From contig NC_081408.1 of the NCBI RefSeq assembly GCF_030272615.1, positions 406,298,889 through 406,362,888 of the forward strand: a stretch of 64,000 nucleotides of DNA. Direction: 5' to 3'. Source of the stretch: Cryptomeria japonica. Its lineage: Eukaryota > Streptophyta > Pinopsida > Cupressales > Cupressaceae. The notes below the pieces were generated by a model. The model worked only from the letters and a program-made list of their open reading frames with translations, was not told the origin of the DNA and searched no databases. Positions 11,881-23,235 of the stretch are shown here, one piece after another. The translations under genes and the position numbers were made by a program. Numbering within the stretch: the first letter of the stretch is position 1; each line of letters begins with the position of its first letter.

Positions 11881-12848
11881 TTGATTTTGAGCATCCTCAT
11901 TCTGCATTCGTCATCCCTGTATAGCGACATGTTGTTTGCTTTCTTTGTATGTATCATCATTGAGCATTGATTTTTTTTGGGATATGTTGAAAATTTATAC
12001 AAGCATAATGGTATAATTGAACCATAATGACCTGAGAAAAATTTACATGATTTTTGATTTTGCAAGATAGCACAAGCGTCAAGGTATAATTGAACCAGGA
12101 TGACCTAAGTGCGGATTGCGTAGAAATAGACAAGATTAAATCATTTGTATGCGTAAAGTGGAATCATGTCTTCAGTGATATGCTGTGAATCACGTCTCGA
12201 GACAAGTATTTACACAGTATAGATGATCATCTCACAGACAGAAAACTAAGAAAATATTGGAGTCCCCACGATGTTCTCTAGCTTTGAAGCATTGTTGAGA
12301 AAATTTAGAGGATCCAACAATTCAAAAAGTTCAAGTGCAAAAATAGTCAAAACTTTATGCAAGATGCAACATTTGATACTTCAAAAAATCATCCATCATA
12401 TTTGTGAATCCTGTTAAGCGATCAATGTTTTGCTTTGCGATTGTGCGAGTGTTGTTTGCTGGATATGAAGTTCTGAGTTTGCGACAAGTTTTGACGTTTC
12501 GAACGTGTTGCAAGTTTTGATTACTACTCCTAGTCAAGTGTACTTCTTAATATGGATATGTACAGTGATTACCAAACCATGGTGAGATGCAGTGAAAGGA
12601 TATGCGGATAAACCAGGATAGTGACTATGCTAAGTATGGCTTGGATTGATATTGTGATAAAAATGTCGGGTGATGGCCGATAGTGCTTTACTGTGGATAT
12701 AATGGTATGGATATAGATAGAGGAGATGTCCTCTCACAATAACACCTATTGCCAGGTTTTCACCAGTTTCTTTTATTGTACCTTTTTATTTACCTTTTTC
12801 TTGATTTTTTTGATTTTTTTGATTTTTTTTTTTCGTGCATTAGATTAC
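11881..12848 (-). other. Conserved 3' noncoding block of element A
   Basis: This block is untranslated sequence downstream of gag-pol. It contains two copies, about 70 bp apart, of GGTATAATTGAACCA followed by (A/G)ATGACCT(G/A)AG (near 12010 and 12082), and a CACGTCTCGAGACAAG palindrome near 12187. The same items occur in the same order in element C (40889-41090), so the block is conserved within the lineage. T-rich sequence (12775-12835) follows just beyond the gag-pol stop. Confidence 0.7.
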
Positions 12849-14045
12849 TCAAGTGTAGTATTTCTTTAGATGAATGTTGTTAGTTGGTTCGTCAAGCACA
12901 TCTCCTTCTAAAGTTGTTAGCTGATAGGCACCTGATCCATAGGCTGATATGATGACATAGAGACCTAACCAATTAGGTTCAAATTTCCCTTTCTTTTCCT
13001 GATCCTGCTGATTCCTAGGATTTTCCTTGAGTACTAGGTCACCAATTTTAAAATTTTTGGGAATGACCTTGTGGTTGTAGCTCTTGCACATACATTGCTA
13101 ATATGCTTTGAGATGAGTGTAGGCACATTGATGTATTTCATCTAGAAGCTCGAGCTCTTGCAGTCGGTTAACTCGATACTCTTCATCTGGGATTAAGCCT
13201 TTCAAAGAGACTCTGAGAGATGGAATTTCTACCTCCAAGGGTAAAAATGCTTCTGATCCATATACCAATGAATATGGTGTAGCTCCTGTAGGTGTGTAGA
13301 TGCTAGTTCTATAGGCCCAAAGTGCTAGATTGAGTTGTATATGCCAATCTTTGCCTGCATCATTTACTGTTTTCTTTAGGATTTTCAATATTGTTTTGTT
13401 GGATGCTTCTGCCTGATCATTCCCCTATGGGTAGTAAGGTGTAGAAAAATGATGTTAGATTTTGAATTTTTCACATAGTTCTTGCACATCTTGGTTTTTG
13501 AAAGGTCGTCCATTATTTGTGATGATGGAGCTTGGAATGCCATAGCTGCAGATCAGATAATTAAGGATAAAAGAGGCAATTTGTTTCCCAGTCACTGTGG
13601 TCATGGGGACTGCTTCTATCCATTTGGTAAAGTATTCCATTGCAGTTATAATGAACTTGTGTTCATTTGAAGATGAAGGATGAATTTTTTCGACCAAGTC
13701 TAGTCCCCACTGATGGAAGGGCCAGGATGTTGTGAATGGTTGCAGTTCCTATGCTGGTGCATGTATAAGATTGCCATGGATTTGGAATTTAGGACACTTC
13801 TTTGCAAAGTGATAAGAGTCTTTTTCCATTGTTGGCCAGTAATATCCCATTCTTAGAAGCTTTTTAGCAAGAGTAGTACCACTTGAATGTGTGCCACAGA
13901 TACCTTCATGAAGCTCGTGTAAAGCAGAGTCAGATTCATTACGATAAAGACAATGAAGAAGAGTACCATCTAGACCTCGACAGTACAAAGTATCAGCAGT
14001 AAGAGTATAACGGGCGGCTTGCCGGATAAAGTTGCATTTTTGGTT
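12849..14045 (-). pseudogene. Element A integrase
   Basis: This is the C-terminal part of the single-frame polyprotein. The zinc domain has HELHEGICGTH and then KKCPKFQ, so the last zinc Cys of the usual CxxC is Phe. The DDE core starts HQWGLDLVEK (first Asp). The second catalytic position reads IITNNGRPF, Asn in place of Asp, and the Glu is kept in DQAEASNK. The [24 protein letters not shown] block and the C-terminal KGKFEPNWLGLYVI...HLKKYY domain follow, ending at a TAA at 12849. Internal stops occur near 13748, 13455, 13425 and 13095. The Asp-to-Asn change alone should abolish strand transfer. Confidence 0.88.
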
Positions 14046-14651
14046 TCAAGATAGGTCAATGGGTAGGATATTGTTCTTAAGATAGTCGTAGATGGGTCCA
14101 TATAATGGAGAGTTGGAATGAGTCAAGGTATTGATAACATGGGATTCTAAATGGTTGTAGGCTGGGGAGAACAGTTGCTCTACCAGAAACTCGTAACGAT
14201 TCTGTTGCTCTGGAATTTGCAGTAGTGAAGAGATAGTAGCCATGGCATCAGCTACTCTGTTATCCAACCTTGGTATTTGCTCAAAGGTGATGTGTACAAA
14301 ATATTGTTTAAAATCATCCACCATTCATTTGTATGTTAGTAGCTTGTCGTCCTTTGTCTGATAGTCATTGTTGATTTAATTGATGACTAGTTGTGAATCT
14401 CCGTAGACTTTTAATTCTGTGATCCTCCATTCTATGGCCATTTTGATGCCTATAACCAATGCCTCATATTCAACAACGTTATTTGTGCATGCAAACATAG
14501 GCCTATATGATCTTGGTATAGTGTGTCCTTCAAGAGTGATGAACATAATGCCAGCACTTGAGCCATGTTGTGTGTAGGATCCATCAAAATATAAGGTCCA
14601 TTGTTTGGTGGAGATAGCAAGAACGTCTCTATCTGGAAATTCGATCTCCAT
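14046..14651 (-). pseudogene. Element A second (plant/archaeal-type) RNase H
   Basis: This second RNase H follows the native one, as in Tat/Ogre-type elements. Catalytic residues are visible: Asp in LYFDGSYTQHG, Glu in VEYEALVIG, Asp in VYGDSQLV, and Asp in RVADAMATISSL. Two stops (near 14374 and 14325) lie between the third and fourth catalytic residues. The sequence YKQMVDDFKQYF-like to EQIPRLDN is the usual bridge. Element C has an orthologous domain at 43174-43620. Confidence 0.85.
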
Positions 14652-15215
14652 AGTTTGTTTTCCAGGTAGTGGTGCTTCTGCTAGTTGATCTGCAATTGCT
14701 TGTTCTTTGATAGCTCATCGTTCTGTGTAGTGGATATCAAATTCACTGAGGATCATGACCCACTTAGCCAATCTGCTTGTAAGAGTTGCTTTACTGAGTA
14801 AATATTTGAGAGGATCAATTTTTGCAACCAGTTTAATTGTGTGAGCTAGCATGTAGTGTCAGAATTTTTGAGAGGCAAATACCACTATTAGACAAGCTTT
14901 CTCGATGAATGTATAGTTGGGTTCATATCCATTTAATGTCCTGCTAATATAATAGATAGCTCGCTCTTTGCCCTGTTGATCTTCTTGTGCTAACAATGCC
15001 CCCAGTGAGATGTCTGTGGTTGAAACGTAGAGAATGAGTGGCTTCCCTGCTATTGGTGGTACTAGAACTAGTGGGTTCATTAGATACTACTTGATTTGAT
15101 AGAATCATTCTGCACATTTGGCTTCCCATCTGAATGGTACATTTTTATGTAGCAAATGATTGAATGGGAGACTTTTATCTGCTAGTTGAGCGATGAATCG
15201 CTTGATTGATTGGAG
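14652..15215 (-). pseudogene. Element A native RNase H
   Basis: It follows the RT connection. Recognisable blocks are PLILYVSTTDISLGALLAQEDQ, RAIYYISRTLNGYEPNY and IDPLKYLLSKATLTSRLAKW. Stops occur near 15084 to 15120 and at 14857. The equivalent domain of element C is the one the LINE inserted into, between VSTTET and SLGVLL. Confidence 0.85.
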
Positions 15216-16139
15216 TCATCCTTGTAGAGATCTAAGCTGGCTGATGTTCTTTGGTGGTGGCATCTCCATAATGGCTTGTACCTTTGCGGGATCCACTTCA
15301 ATACCTTTAGCTGAAACTATGTAACCTAGTAATTTGCCTGATGTAACCCCGAAGGCACACTTCTTAGGGTTGAGCCTGACTTGGAATTTTTCCAATCTAT
15401 CAAAAATCTTTTCTAAGATGCTTTGATGTTCTGCTCTGGTGAAGGATTTAGCTAGTAAATCATCTACATAGTCTTCCATGAAGGTATGCATCATGTCATG
15501 AAAGATTGTTGTCATTGCTCGTTGATAAGTTGCTCCTGCATTGTTTAAGCCAAAAGGCATGGCATTCCAATAGTACGTTCCCCATGGATAGGTAAATGTT
15601 GTTCTATCTTGATCCTCTAGGGCTATCTTTATTTGATTATAGCCTAAAAAACCATCCATTAGTGATAGAATTGCATGGCCTACTATGAGGTCTACAATTA
15701 TGTCGATACTGGGCAAAGGAAAGTCGTCCTTTAGACAGGATTTGTTGACATCTCTTAAATCAGTGCAGATTCTGATACTACCATTTGGTTTTGATACTGG
15801 TACAATGTAGGAAATCCATTCAGCATAGTTGATAGGTCTAATAAATCTGACATCTAATAGTTTCTTCAATTTAGCTTCAACCATGAGTGCTATATGTGGA
15901 TTCATCTTTCGCAGTCTTTGCTTGACTGGCTTAGCTCCTGGAGTAATGGATAGGTGATGCATGATTAAGTGTGGATCAATCCCAGGCATATCTGCATATG
16001 ACCAAGCAAATTTGATTTTCTTTTCTTTATAAAATTTGATAAATTCTGATCTTTTTGCTTCCGTCAGATATTCTGCAAGGTGTATAGTTTTGGCTGCTTC
16101 TGTAGTACCAATGTTGATTGATTGAGTGGGCTCAATCAA
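15216..16139 (-). pseudogene. Element A reverse transcriptase
   Basis: A 307-codon stretch without stops spans nearly all RT blocks: WSYADMPGIDPHLIMHHL, PVKQRLRKMNPH, FIRPINYAEWISYIVPV, RICTDLRDVNKSCLKDDFPLP, LMDGFLGYNQIKIA, MPFGLNNAGATYQRAM, and the active-site MEDYVDDLLAKS (Asp pair intact, near 15470). The end of the frame is SQLRSLQG-TGA. The catalytic motif is intact, but the flanking polyprotein is broken by stops, so only translation from within would express it. It is part of the 7.4 kb single frame 20249-12849. Confidence 0.9.
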
Positions 16140-17639
16140 TATGGGTAATCGCTCATGATAATGCTCAGGAAGAGTGTCAAGTCTCCCATCCTTAGGTGCC
16201 TTAAAAAGGTTTTCACCCTCAGATGAGTCCTTTATTTTTACTTTTGTGTGATCTATTGCTGCTATTGACTAGTTTTCAGCAGTAGATCTTTTAGTTTGTT
16301 CATTTTTGCGTCTAAGAGACTTGGCACTCCCCTGATTGCAGACATCGTTACTTTGTTCAATGGTAGATTTTGTCTCTGGGTTAATGGTACATAAGTAATG
16401 GATAATGGATTCATCATTTGGGAAAATTAGTATATCATGAGTTTCAGGTGCGTCCTAGTCTATGAGGTCAAGAAAGACAAGTGGTAAGGAATCGTTAGGT
16501 GGATCAAGTTCGACTGTTGTAAGTGTCAGGATGGAAGTATCATCATGATTGGATGGGGTGTTAAATAAGTTAAGGATTTCGTCGAGGTCTTTGATGGTAT
16601 CAGCTTCCGTATAGACTTGCACATAATGTTGTTGCTCGTTTTCCTTGGCGTCATAGATATTTTGTGGACCAAATTCAAGTGGTCTAGATTATGTGCTATG
16701 TTTTTCTTGAGAAATGGGTGTATTACTGTCATTTGCATAAATATCTTTAGTAACATTAGAACAACTGCCCCATTCATATTCATTGGAATAAGTCTCAGAG
16801 GTATTATCCCAGATTCTAGCAGTGTTGTGAACTGGTATGTTGTAGGGTGAGAATAGGTCTTTGATAATTGAGACAAGTTTGATAGTTTTCTTTGATTCTA
16901 TGTCAGATCCTGCTTCCACTCTTTACATTTGTTCATATATTGTCTCTCCTTGGGGAGGAATGATGTAATCCAGAGGTGATTCTTCTTTGTTGGATATTGG
17001 TTCTTGAATATGATGTGCTTCTGCAGTAGATTCTTCCTTTTTTTGATTGATAAGCTACTTTTGACATTGCTCTTGTTCTTGATGTTCACATTCTTTATGT
17101 ATTGTCTTAGCTAACTCAAACAGTGCCTCCTACTAGGAGTCTTCTTTGTATTTATTCTTTGCTTTCCACTGGGGTTTTTGATATTTGCGTGGTGCCCTCT
17201 TTGGTAGTAGAGTGAGTTCAAAGTCCAATCCTTTTTTGTCTTTATTGAATTGTGAAGGAGGATCTAATGGTTCTGTGACACCTTTCTGATGCTTACCAAT
17301 AGGCCCTTTTCCATTGTATCCCATTTGTTGCATGATTAAGTAGCCTTTTCCATACAGGTGTGTGGGTATAGCTACTTCCACAGTAGCTGCTCTGTATTCT
17401 TCCTCATCTTTGTATAGCCAACTAAGGATATCATTTTCCTTGGATTCATGTGCTAGAGTGTCAAGTTGAATGAATGTGCCATCAAACTTGGTGATGGGCT
17501 GAGTTGCTTGATGTGTTGATGCTATAGGTAATCCATGAGATCTAAGTGATGTTGGTAAGTTGGCCAAACACATGGGTTCCAAAGAGTATTCTCCCATGCC
17601 TTGTTCTTTGATCTTAATTTTCTACTTGAAATCTCTGGG
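16140..17639 (-). pseudogene. Element A protease-RT linker with G-patch domain
   Basis: In the polyprotein frame, GYLIMQQMGYNGKGPIGKHQKGV (near 17270-17345) matches the G-patch signature: an aromatic/hydrophobic stretch, then regularly spaced glycines. A charged KYQKPQWKAKNK segment follows, and then a long acidic, low-complexity linker (about 16140-17130) with several stops. G-patch domains bind RNA or activate DEAH helicases and are known in some retroviral and plant retroelement proteases. Element C carries the matching MGYTGTGPIGKRKEGI in the same place. Confidence 0.75.
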
Positions 17640-19070
17640 TAATGATTTAGACATTTCTTGTTGAAGATCTTGGGCTGAGGAATTTTGTTTCTCTCTATTA
17701 TGTGGAACCAAGCTCTCTTGGGTTGGCCCCATAGCATTACAATGCTGAAATGGATTATGATCAACTGATATAGAAACCTCCTGCCCATTGTAGGGGAATT
17801 TAACACATTGGTGATAAGTGGAAGGTACTGCTTGCATTTCATGTATCCAAGGTCGACCCAATGGGATATTGTATCTGAGGTCTATGTCTAAGACCTGGCA
17901 CATGGTATCCTTTCGTATTGGTCCTACCTGAATTGGCAACACCACTGTTCCTTTAGATGATCTTTCTTCATCATCATATGCCTTTATAGTGATCTTTTTG
18001 TGTGGATCAATAGACTCCTCTGAGAAGCCTAATGCACGGATAAGTTTTAAGGTACAAATATTAAGTCTAGCTCCTCCATCTATTAATACTCATTTAACTT
18101 GGTGTTTATAGACCATGACTTCAATATGGAGTGGAGTATTATGTGGATGGCTCAATGAGATATTATCATGCTCAGAAAAGGTGAGGTTATGAGGTCCTAT
18201 TATATGAGCCACCATGGTTTGGAATTTGTCAACATCCAGATCTTGAGGAACATTTGTTTCGAGTAACGCTTGTTCCAATATGTCTTTGTGTTTTGGTGAA
18301 AGTTTCAGCAACTCAAGTATAGATATCTGAGCAAGAGTTTTGCATAGTTGACTGACTAGATCATATTTAATTTTGGGTATGGTGTTTGTTGTTGACATAT
18401 GTCCCTTCAAGACATATTTTTGAGCTCTGGTTGTTACATTGACGGAATCATGTTCACATCTGTCTTTGATTGTGATAACATTGACTTGATTGTCCTCAGC
18501 TGATATGTGATTGATGGTATTATTGTATATGTGATTGATACAAGCTCCATGTGTATCGTTTGAGGTTGAAGCTCCATCCTTGTTGTAGTTTGGAAGAGGA
18601 TTTTTGAAAGCTCCGTGGTCACCATTTGTGTTGAGACCATCGATCGTTAAATCACCTCTATCAATCATGTCCTGAACAATGTTTTTCAGCCTCATGAAAT
18701 CATTTGTTTGATGACCTTTGTTGCGATGAAAAGCACAAAAGTGTGAGTCATTCCACCAGGGTGGTTTGATTTGTGGTTCAAAGTTGCTGATTGCGGGTAA
18801 AGAGATAATTTTGTTTGTCAGGAGTTCTCTAGATGCTGACTCCAGTGATTGCCCTAATGGTGTATAAATGCATTTCAAAAAGTTGTTTGTGTTACCCCGT
18901 GAGTTTGGATTAGGTCCTCTATTGGTGTTATTGTTTTGGGTATTGTTGGTGTTGTTTGTGTTGAGTTGATTTTGATTGGTATTTGGTGCATAAGTGTCAG
19001 TGCTTGGGTTAGCACCTTTGGGATTCTTTGTAACTTGAGGATTACCTGATAACGCGAGCACGGGTTGCTT
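17640..19070 (-). pseudogene. Element A nucleocapsid-like region and aspartic protease
   Basis: An Asn/Thr-rich stretch (about 18890-18980) precedes WWNDSHFCAFHRNKGHQTNDFMRL, a CX2-3H...H-type zinc-binding block that in this lineage replaces a classical CCHC knuckle. The protease active site reads VLIDGGARLNICTL (near 18055-18085), D-G-G-A in place of D-T/S-G, followed by the flap-region VVLPIQVGPI and the NIPLGRPWIHEM block (near 17860). A stop precedes VLIDGGA (near 18087), and others flank the region. Confidence 0.82.
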
Positions 19071-20249
19071 TTATTTTGGATCATTTGATTCAGTTCCTCC
19101 TTCATTTCCATCATTTTTATTTCTGGTCCAGAATCTAGATTTGTCCAAGTTGTTGTTGTTTTGGTTGTTGTAATTGGATGAACTTGTTCCTTCTTTGAAA
19201 AATTTCAACGTTCCCTTTTTGACACATGCCTCTTCTACTTGGATGTCATTCTCAATCAATTTAGCAAAAGATGGTATGCATTGGAGTTTGAGTCTATAAC
19301 TCATCTCACTATTCAGGTTGTCGATGAAAATTTCCATCTTTTCTTTTTCGGGTACATCACGAGGATATCTCGAAACCATACGCCGCCATCGTTGAAGGAA
19401 GACCATGAATGTTTCATTATTTTTCTGTTTGGAATTACAGACGTCTAACATAGTGATAGCATGTTGAATGTTATAGGAATATTGAGTTATGAATTTGTTG
19501 ACTAGTTCATCGAATGATCTGACGGGAGGTGTGATTTTGGATAACCATTCCATTATTTGTCCTCCCAAGCTTCTTGGGAATAACCTCATCAAATAGGTAT
19601 CATCATGAGATAATTCAAGACTCATTATGAAAAATTCTCGAACATGATCACAGGGATCACTTTTCCCATCATATTTGTCAAATTTGGGAACATCCGAGTT
19701 TGGAGGAAAAGGTACCATGTTCAATCTTCTGTCAAACGGATAAGGACAAATTTCAGTTGAGTACCGTACTATTGTACCTTTTTGCATGTCTTGCATTTGT
19801 CTTTGTAACATTTGCATTTGTTGAGTAAGAGCAATCAAAGGTGCATTATTTTTCCAAGGGAAGAATTCTTCCCTCGCATTAACTCTAGGCTCAAATGGTG
19901 TATGGAACGGTATGTTTTGCTCGGGGATGTTTTGCTCAGGTATATTTTGTTCTGGTAGATTTTGTTCAGGAATATCCTACTCAGGGTCACGTGCCTCTTC
20001 CTCTCGTTGTCATTCTTGATATTCGTAATGTTGAGATCTTGTTTTAAAAATGTCTGTGTCAAAGTCTTTAGGAATTTTAACCCCTTTTCTTGTGAGCATG
20101 AGTAGGTACTTTTCCTTTTCATTTTCCATGATTCATTCCACAAGTCTTTGAAACGAAGTGCTCTCTTGACATTCTTGAAGAAGTTCTTCAGAAATTTCGG
20201 TGTCCTCTAGATTTGGACGTTTGAAAGGATTTGATAATCTTCGATTCAT
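19071..20249 (-). pseudogene. Element A gag (capsid)
   Basis: I chose the ATG at 20249 (MNRRLSNPFKRPNLEDTEI...) because it opens the same frame as all downstream domains. The order is an acidic N-terminus, a four-fold PEQNI-type pentapeptide repeat (19915-19980), a coiled-coil-like QQMQMLQRQMQDMQ, and the capsid core: ICPYPFDRRLNMVPFP, FDKYDGKSDPCDHVREF, TYLMRLFPRSLGGQIMEW, TQYSYNIQHAITMLDVCN and FLQRWRRMVSRYP. Stops near 20134, 20015 and 19980 break the N-terminal half. Element C's gag (55320-56713) is the close homologue. Confidence 0.87.
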
Positions 20250-21169
20250 GCTGGTTTCTGATTGCATTTCGCTTTGTTTGTTTCGTTGAGAGCGAGTAAC
20301 GACGAGAATCTAGTAGAAGCTCTCTGTGACAAAGGGAACAAACTCTTCTTCAATGTTTTGTTTAGGGGTTGGTGGTTCGAATCAGGGTATGTTGTAAGTG
20401 ATGCACTCTTTGGGAAAGAAGGCCAGATTGATCTTTCCTCCTTGATTTATGCGTTGACTGAATGCTGATTTTTGACAGAATGCCCTACTCCTCAAGGGTT
20501 CCTTGTCAAATTTGTTTTTTTTGTTTTGAAGATACAATCGTATATGATGAAGGAATGTGCGATGAGATTTGAAGAGTTGACGATTGATGTATGAAAAATT
20601 ATTTCTTTTGGAAAGTTTCGAAGAACTTGGTTGTTGTTTCTTCAACTTAGTGTTATGATAAATATTCCTTCTTCTCAGAATATGAGGATAAGTCATGCAC
20701 AAGCGATCAATGGTTTCCTTTGATTTGTTTTGGATTCAGTTTAGCTTGTTTTGGAAACTCAAGTTTTACTTTATCAAAGTGAAGGTTTAGATGCCCCCTC
20801 ATGACAAAGTGCATCAAATGATATGGAATACGAGCTTTCCTGATATGAAAAATTGATTTGACAACTCAGAGTTTTTAAACAAGTGTGTTTTGGGATAAAA
20901 ATCCATTTGATTTAAAGGACCTGTTTTCTACTTGTGATGATGTTTCTCAATTTTGATAGGATAGATATGTTTATCTTGCGACTAGTTTCATATTTCAGGC
21001 AACTTTGCTTGATGGAAAATTGCTTTTAGAAATAGCTTTTGATACTCTATTTTTGGTTTTCTGATTGATGAAGTTCAGGCTGATGAAGGGAAGCTTCCGA
21101 AATTGTTCTCAAAATTTTCCAAATTGACCTCTGTTTTGCCCCCTATTTTTCTGGTTTTGACTACGTGCT

Positions 21170-21545
21170 GAAACAGAGACGCAATACGCTATGAAAACTT
21201 CTCTATGAACTAGAGAAAAGACTCTATGTGCTATGCTACCGCATGATATGCGCTAACTGGTTAATTTTGTTTAGCTTTGGTTCAACTTTGGTTTAAAAGG
21301 CCATGCACTATTATGGGCCTTCTATGCGCTAATAGTTAAACCCTACGAACTAAAGGTTGATTTCTACGTGCTAAGTTGATGCTTCAACACACTAAACTAT
21401 TTTCAAGACGTGCTAACTGCCACTGGTTGTTTTTAGATCCGGGTGAAGTGCTACTGTTAAGACCTGACGCACTAAAGAGAAGGTTTAATGCGCTAAATGA
21501 TGGTTCTTACACGCTAAGAAGTTGCTCTTACGCGCTAAACTGCCC
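21170..21545 (-). repeat. TAGCGC array, distal part of A's leader
   Basis: On the plus strand ATGCGCTAA-type words, four exact GCGCTA and about ten variants (GTGCTA, GCACTA, ACGCTA), recur every 15-40 bp. On the element's sense strand they read TTAGCGCAT, the same polarity the word has in the PMD intron relative to that gene. Confidence 0.75.
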
Positions 21546-22964
21546 TGAAATATATTGACTTGGTTGTTTTTCTGCAATTTTGGAACTTTGCCTTGAGTTT
21601 TTAGTGCTGATAGATGATTTTCTAAGATAACGAATGAAAGCACAACACCAAAGAGACAACCATTTTACTTAATCTGAACAATAAGTGTATGTTCTGTGAA
21701 GATGTGTTCAAATCCCCAATGTTTCAACAGGTTTAGATACATCATGCATTTGAATTAGACTCTTTATTCAAGGGTCATAAGCAATATCATAGCCCACTAG
21801 TCTCGATACTCCGTCAGCTCAAACAACTATGTCACCCCCTAGGGGGCGCCCATTTTTTTGCCTTTTGCCAGAAATTAACCCAAAGTGAATTGCTTCACAA
21901 TCGAGTAGTTATCTTGGAAGATATATGGTGAGCGATCTTGGGGGTGGATTCTTCCCCACCCTTGCACTATGATATTGCAAATGTCTGGTTACTGACTCGG
22001 CTCAAAGTTTCTATGCTAAGGTTCATAATCAAGCTTCCTGTTCAGCCGTCAGTGATAAACTCCTTCAGGAGGCTTCCCAACCTTTAGAACAAAGGCTTTA
22101 CGTATCTCAAGGATACTGGGGGAAGGCTAATCGCTGCGTGCAATCGTTGAAAAGGACTTTCATCACTTTCCACTTTTGATTATAGTGGGTTGGAACACTT
22201 GGCTTCAAAGCTATTTCCCACTTAGGTCATTCCCTTCACACCGACCAAAAATGGCTTTAAGAGTTTTTCAACCCCTCGGGAAGGCAAGCCTGCTAAAGGA
22301 TTTATTGCTTGAATTAAAGAAAGCTTTAAGAGTGGTTTGGCTTTTTGATCACCTAATTAAGGGGAGAGTATATACCTTCCACTTTCAAGACAAAGCACAC
22401 AAGTTCTTTTTAGCCCTTCAAAGCAATTATTTGCTAATCCTAGATGGAGATGTTGCTCCATGAAAACATGGTGTTCTTTTTAACTTTTCAAGGCAATGAT
22501 TTTCTAATCTGAAAAGAGGAACTTTTGGGACTTTGTGATTCTTTTCCTTGCTAAAACCTACAATGGATCCTTTTATACACCAAAGGATGGTGAAGTTCTT
22601 TTTAATCCATTTGTTTGCAAAACTTGAAAAAAATTGATTTGTTCTTTTTTTTAAAACCCAATTTGAAAATTTTCTCTCTTAGAAAAGCAAGGAAAAATTT
22701 GTTTTGTGTTTCTTTTTAAAGCCCAAATAAAAGTGAGTTCAATTTTAACAAGAATCAAAAGAAGTTTATATCTTAACTAACTTAACTAAGTTAGTAAAAA
22801 CCTAAACTATTTAATGATCCTAAAGTTAAGCTCCTATCTGCAAGAAATTTGTTAGAACCCTGCAAAATACCAAGTAAAATTGTTAGAAAACCTGTGGACT
22901 TCAACAAGTCTAATTTTTTACATTCGGTTACAGTTTTTTTTTTTTTTTTTTGTTTTGCCCTTGT

Positions 22965-23235
22965 CTGTGATGTGCTAGAGAAAAAACTATACGTGCTACA
23001 AGGTAATCCAGATGCGCTATCGAAAAGGCCCGACGTGCTGAACTGTGTTTCAGATGCGCTACTCTATTTTTCTCCCACGCTGAGACCTACAGGAAAGTAT
23101 TAGTGGGGATGATGCACTAAGGTAAAGACTGCACGCGCTAGAGAGTAGACCCCACATGCTAAACAGTGTGCTGGATGTGCTAAAAGATCCACCAAATGTG
23201 CTAAGGGACGCTCCCTACACGCTAATTCTTGTTTC
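22965..23235 (-). repeat. TAGCGC array next to the PBS of element A
   Basis: Three exact GCGCTA (near 23012, 23054 and 23136) and about nine variants such as GTGCTA, GCACTA and ACGCTA occur at roughly 20-25 bp spacing, ending about 55 bp before the PBS. Confidence 0.75.

Noticed and set aside
19835-20143. 102-codon minus-strand ORF starting at 20143
   Set aside because: It is out of frame with the gag that opens at 20249 and shows no gag motifs.
22176-22463. Plus-strand 95-codon ORF in A's leader
   Set aside because: Coincides with a conserved noncoding block; not conserved as a frame in element C and opposite to gag-pol.
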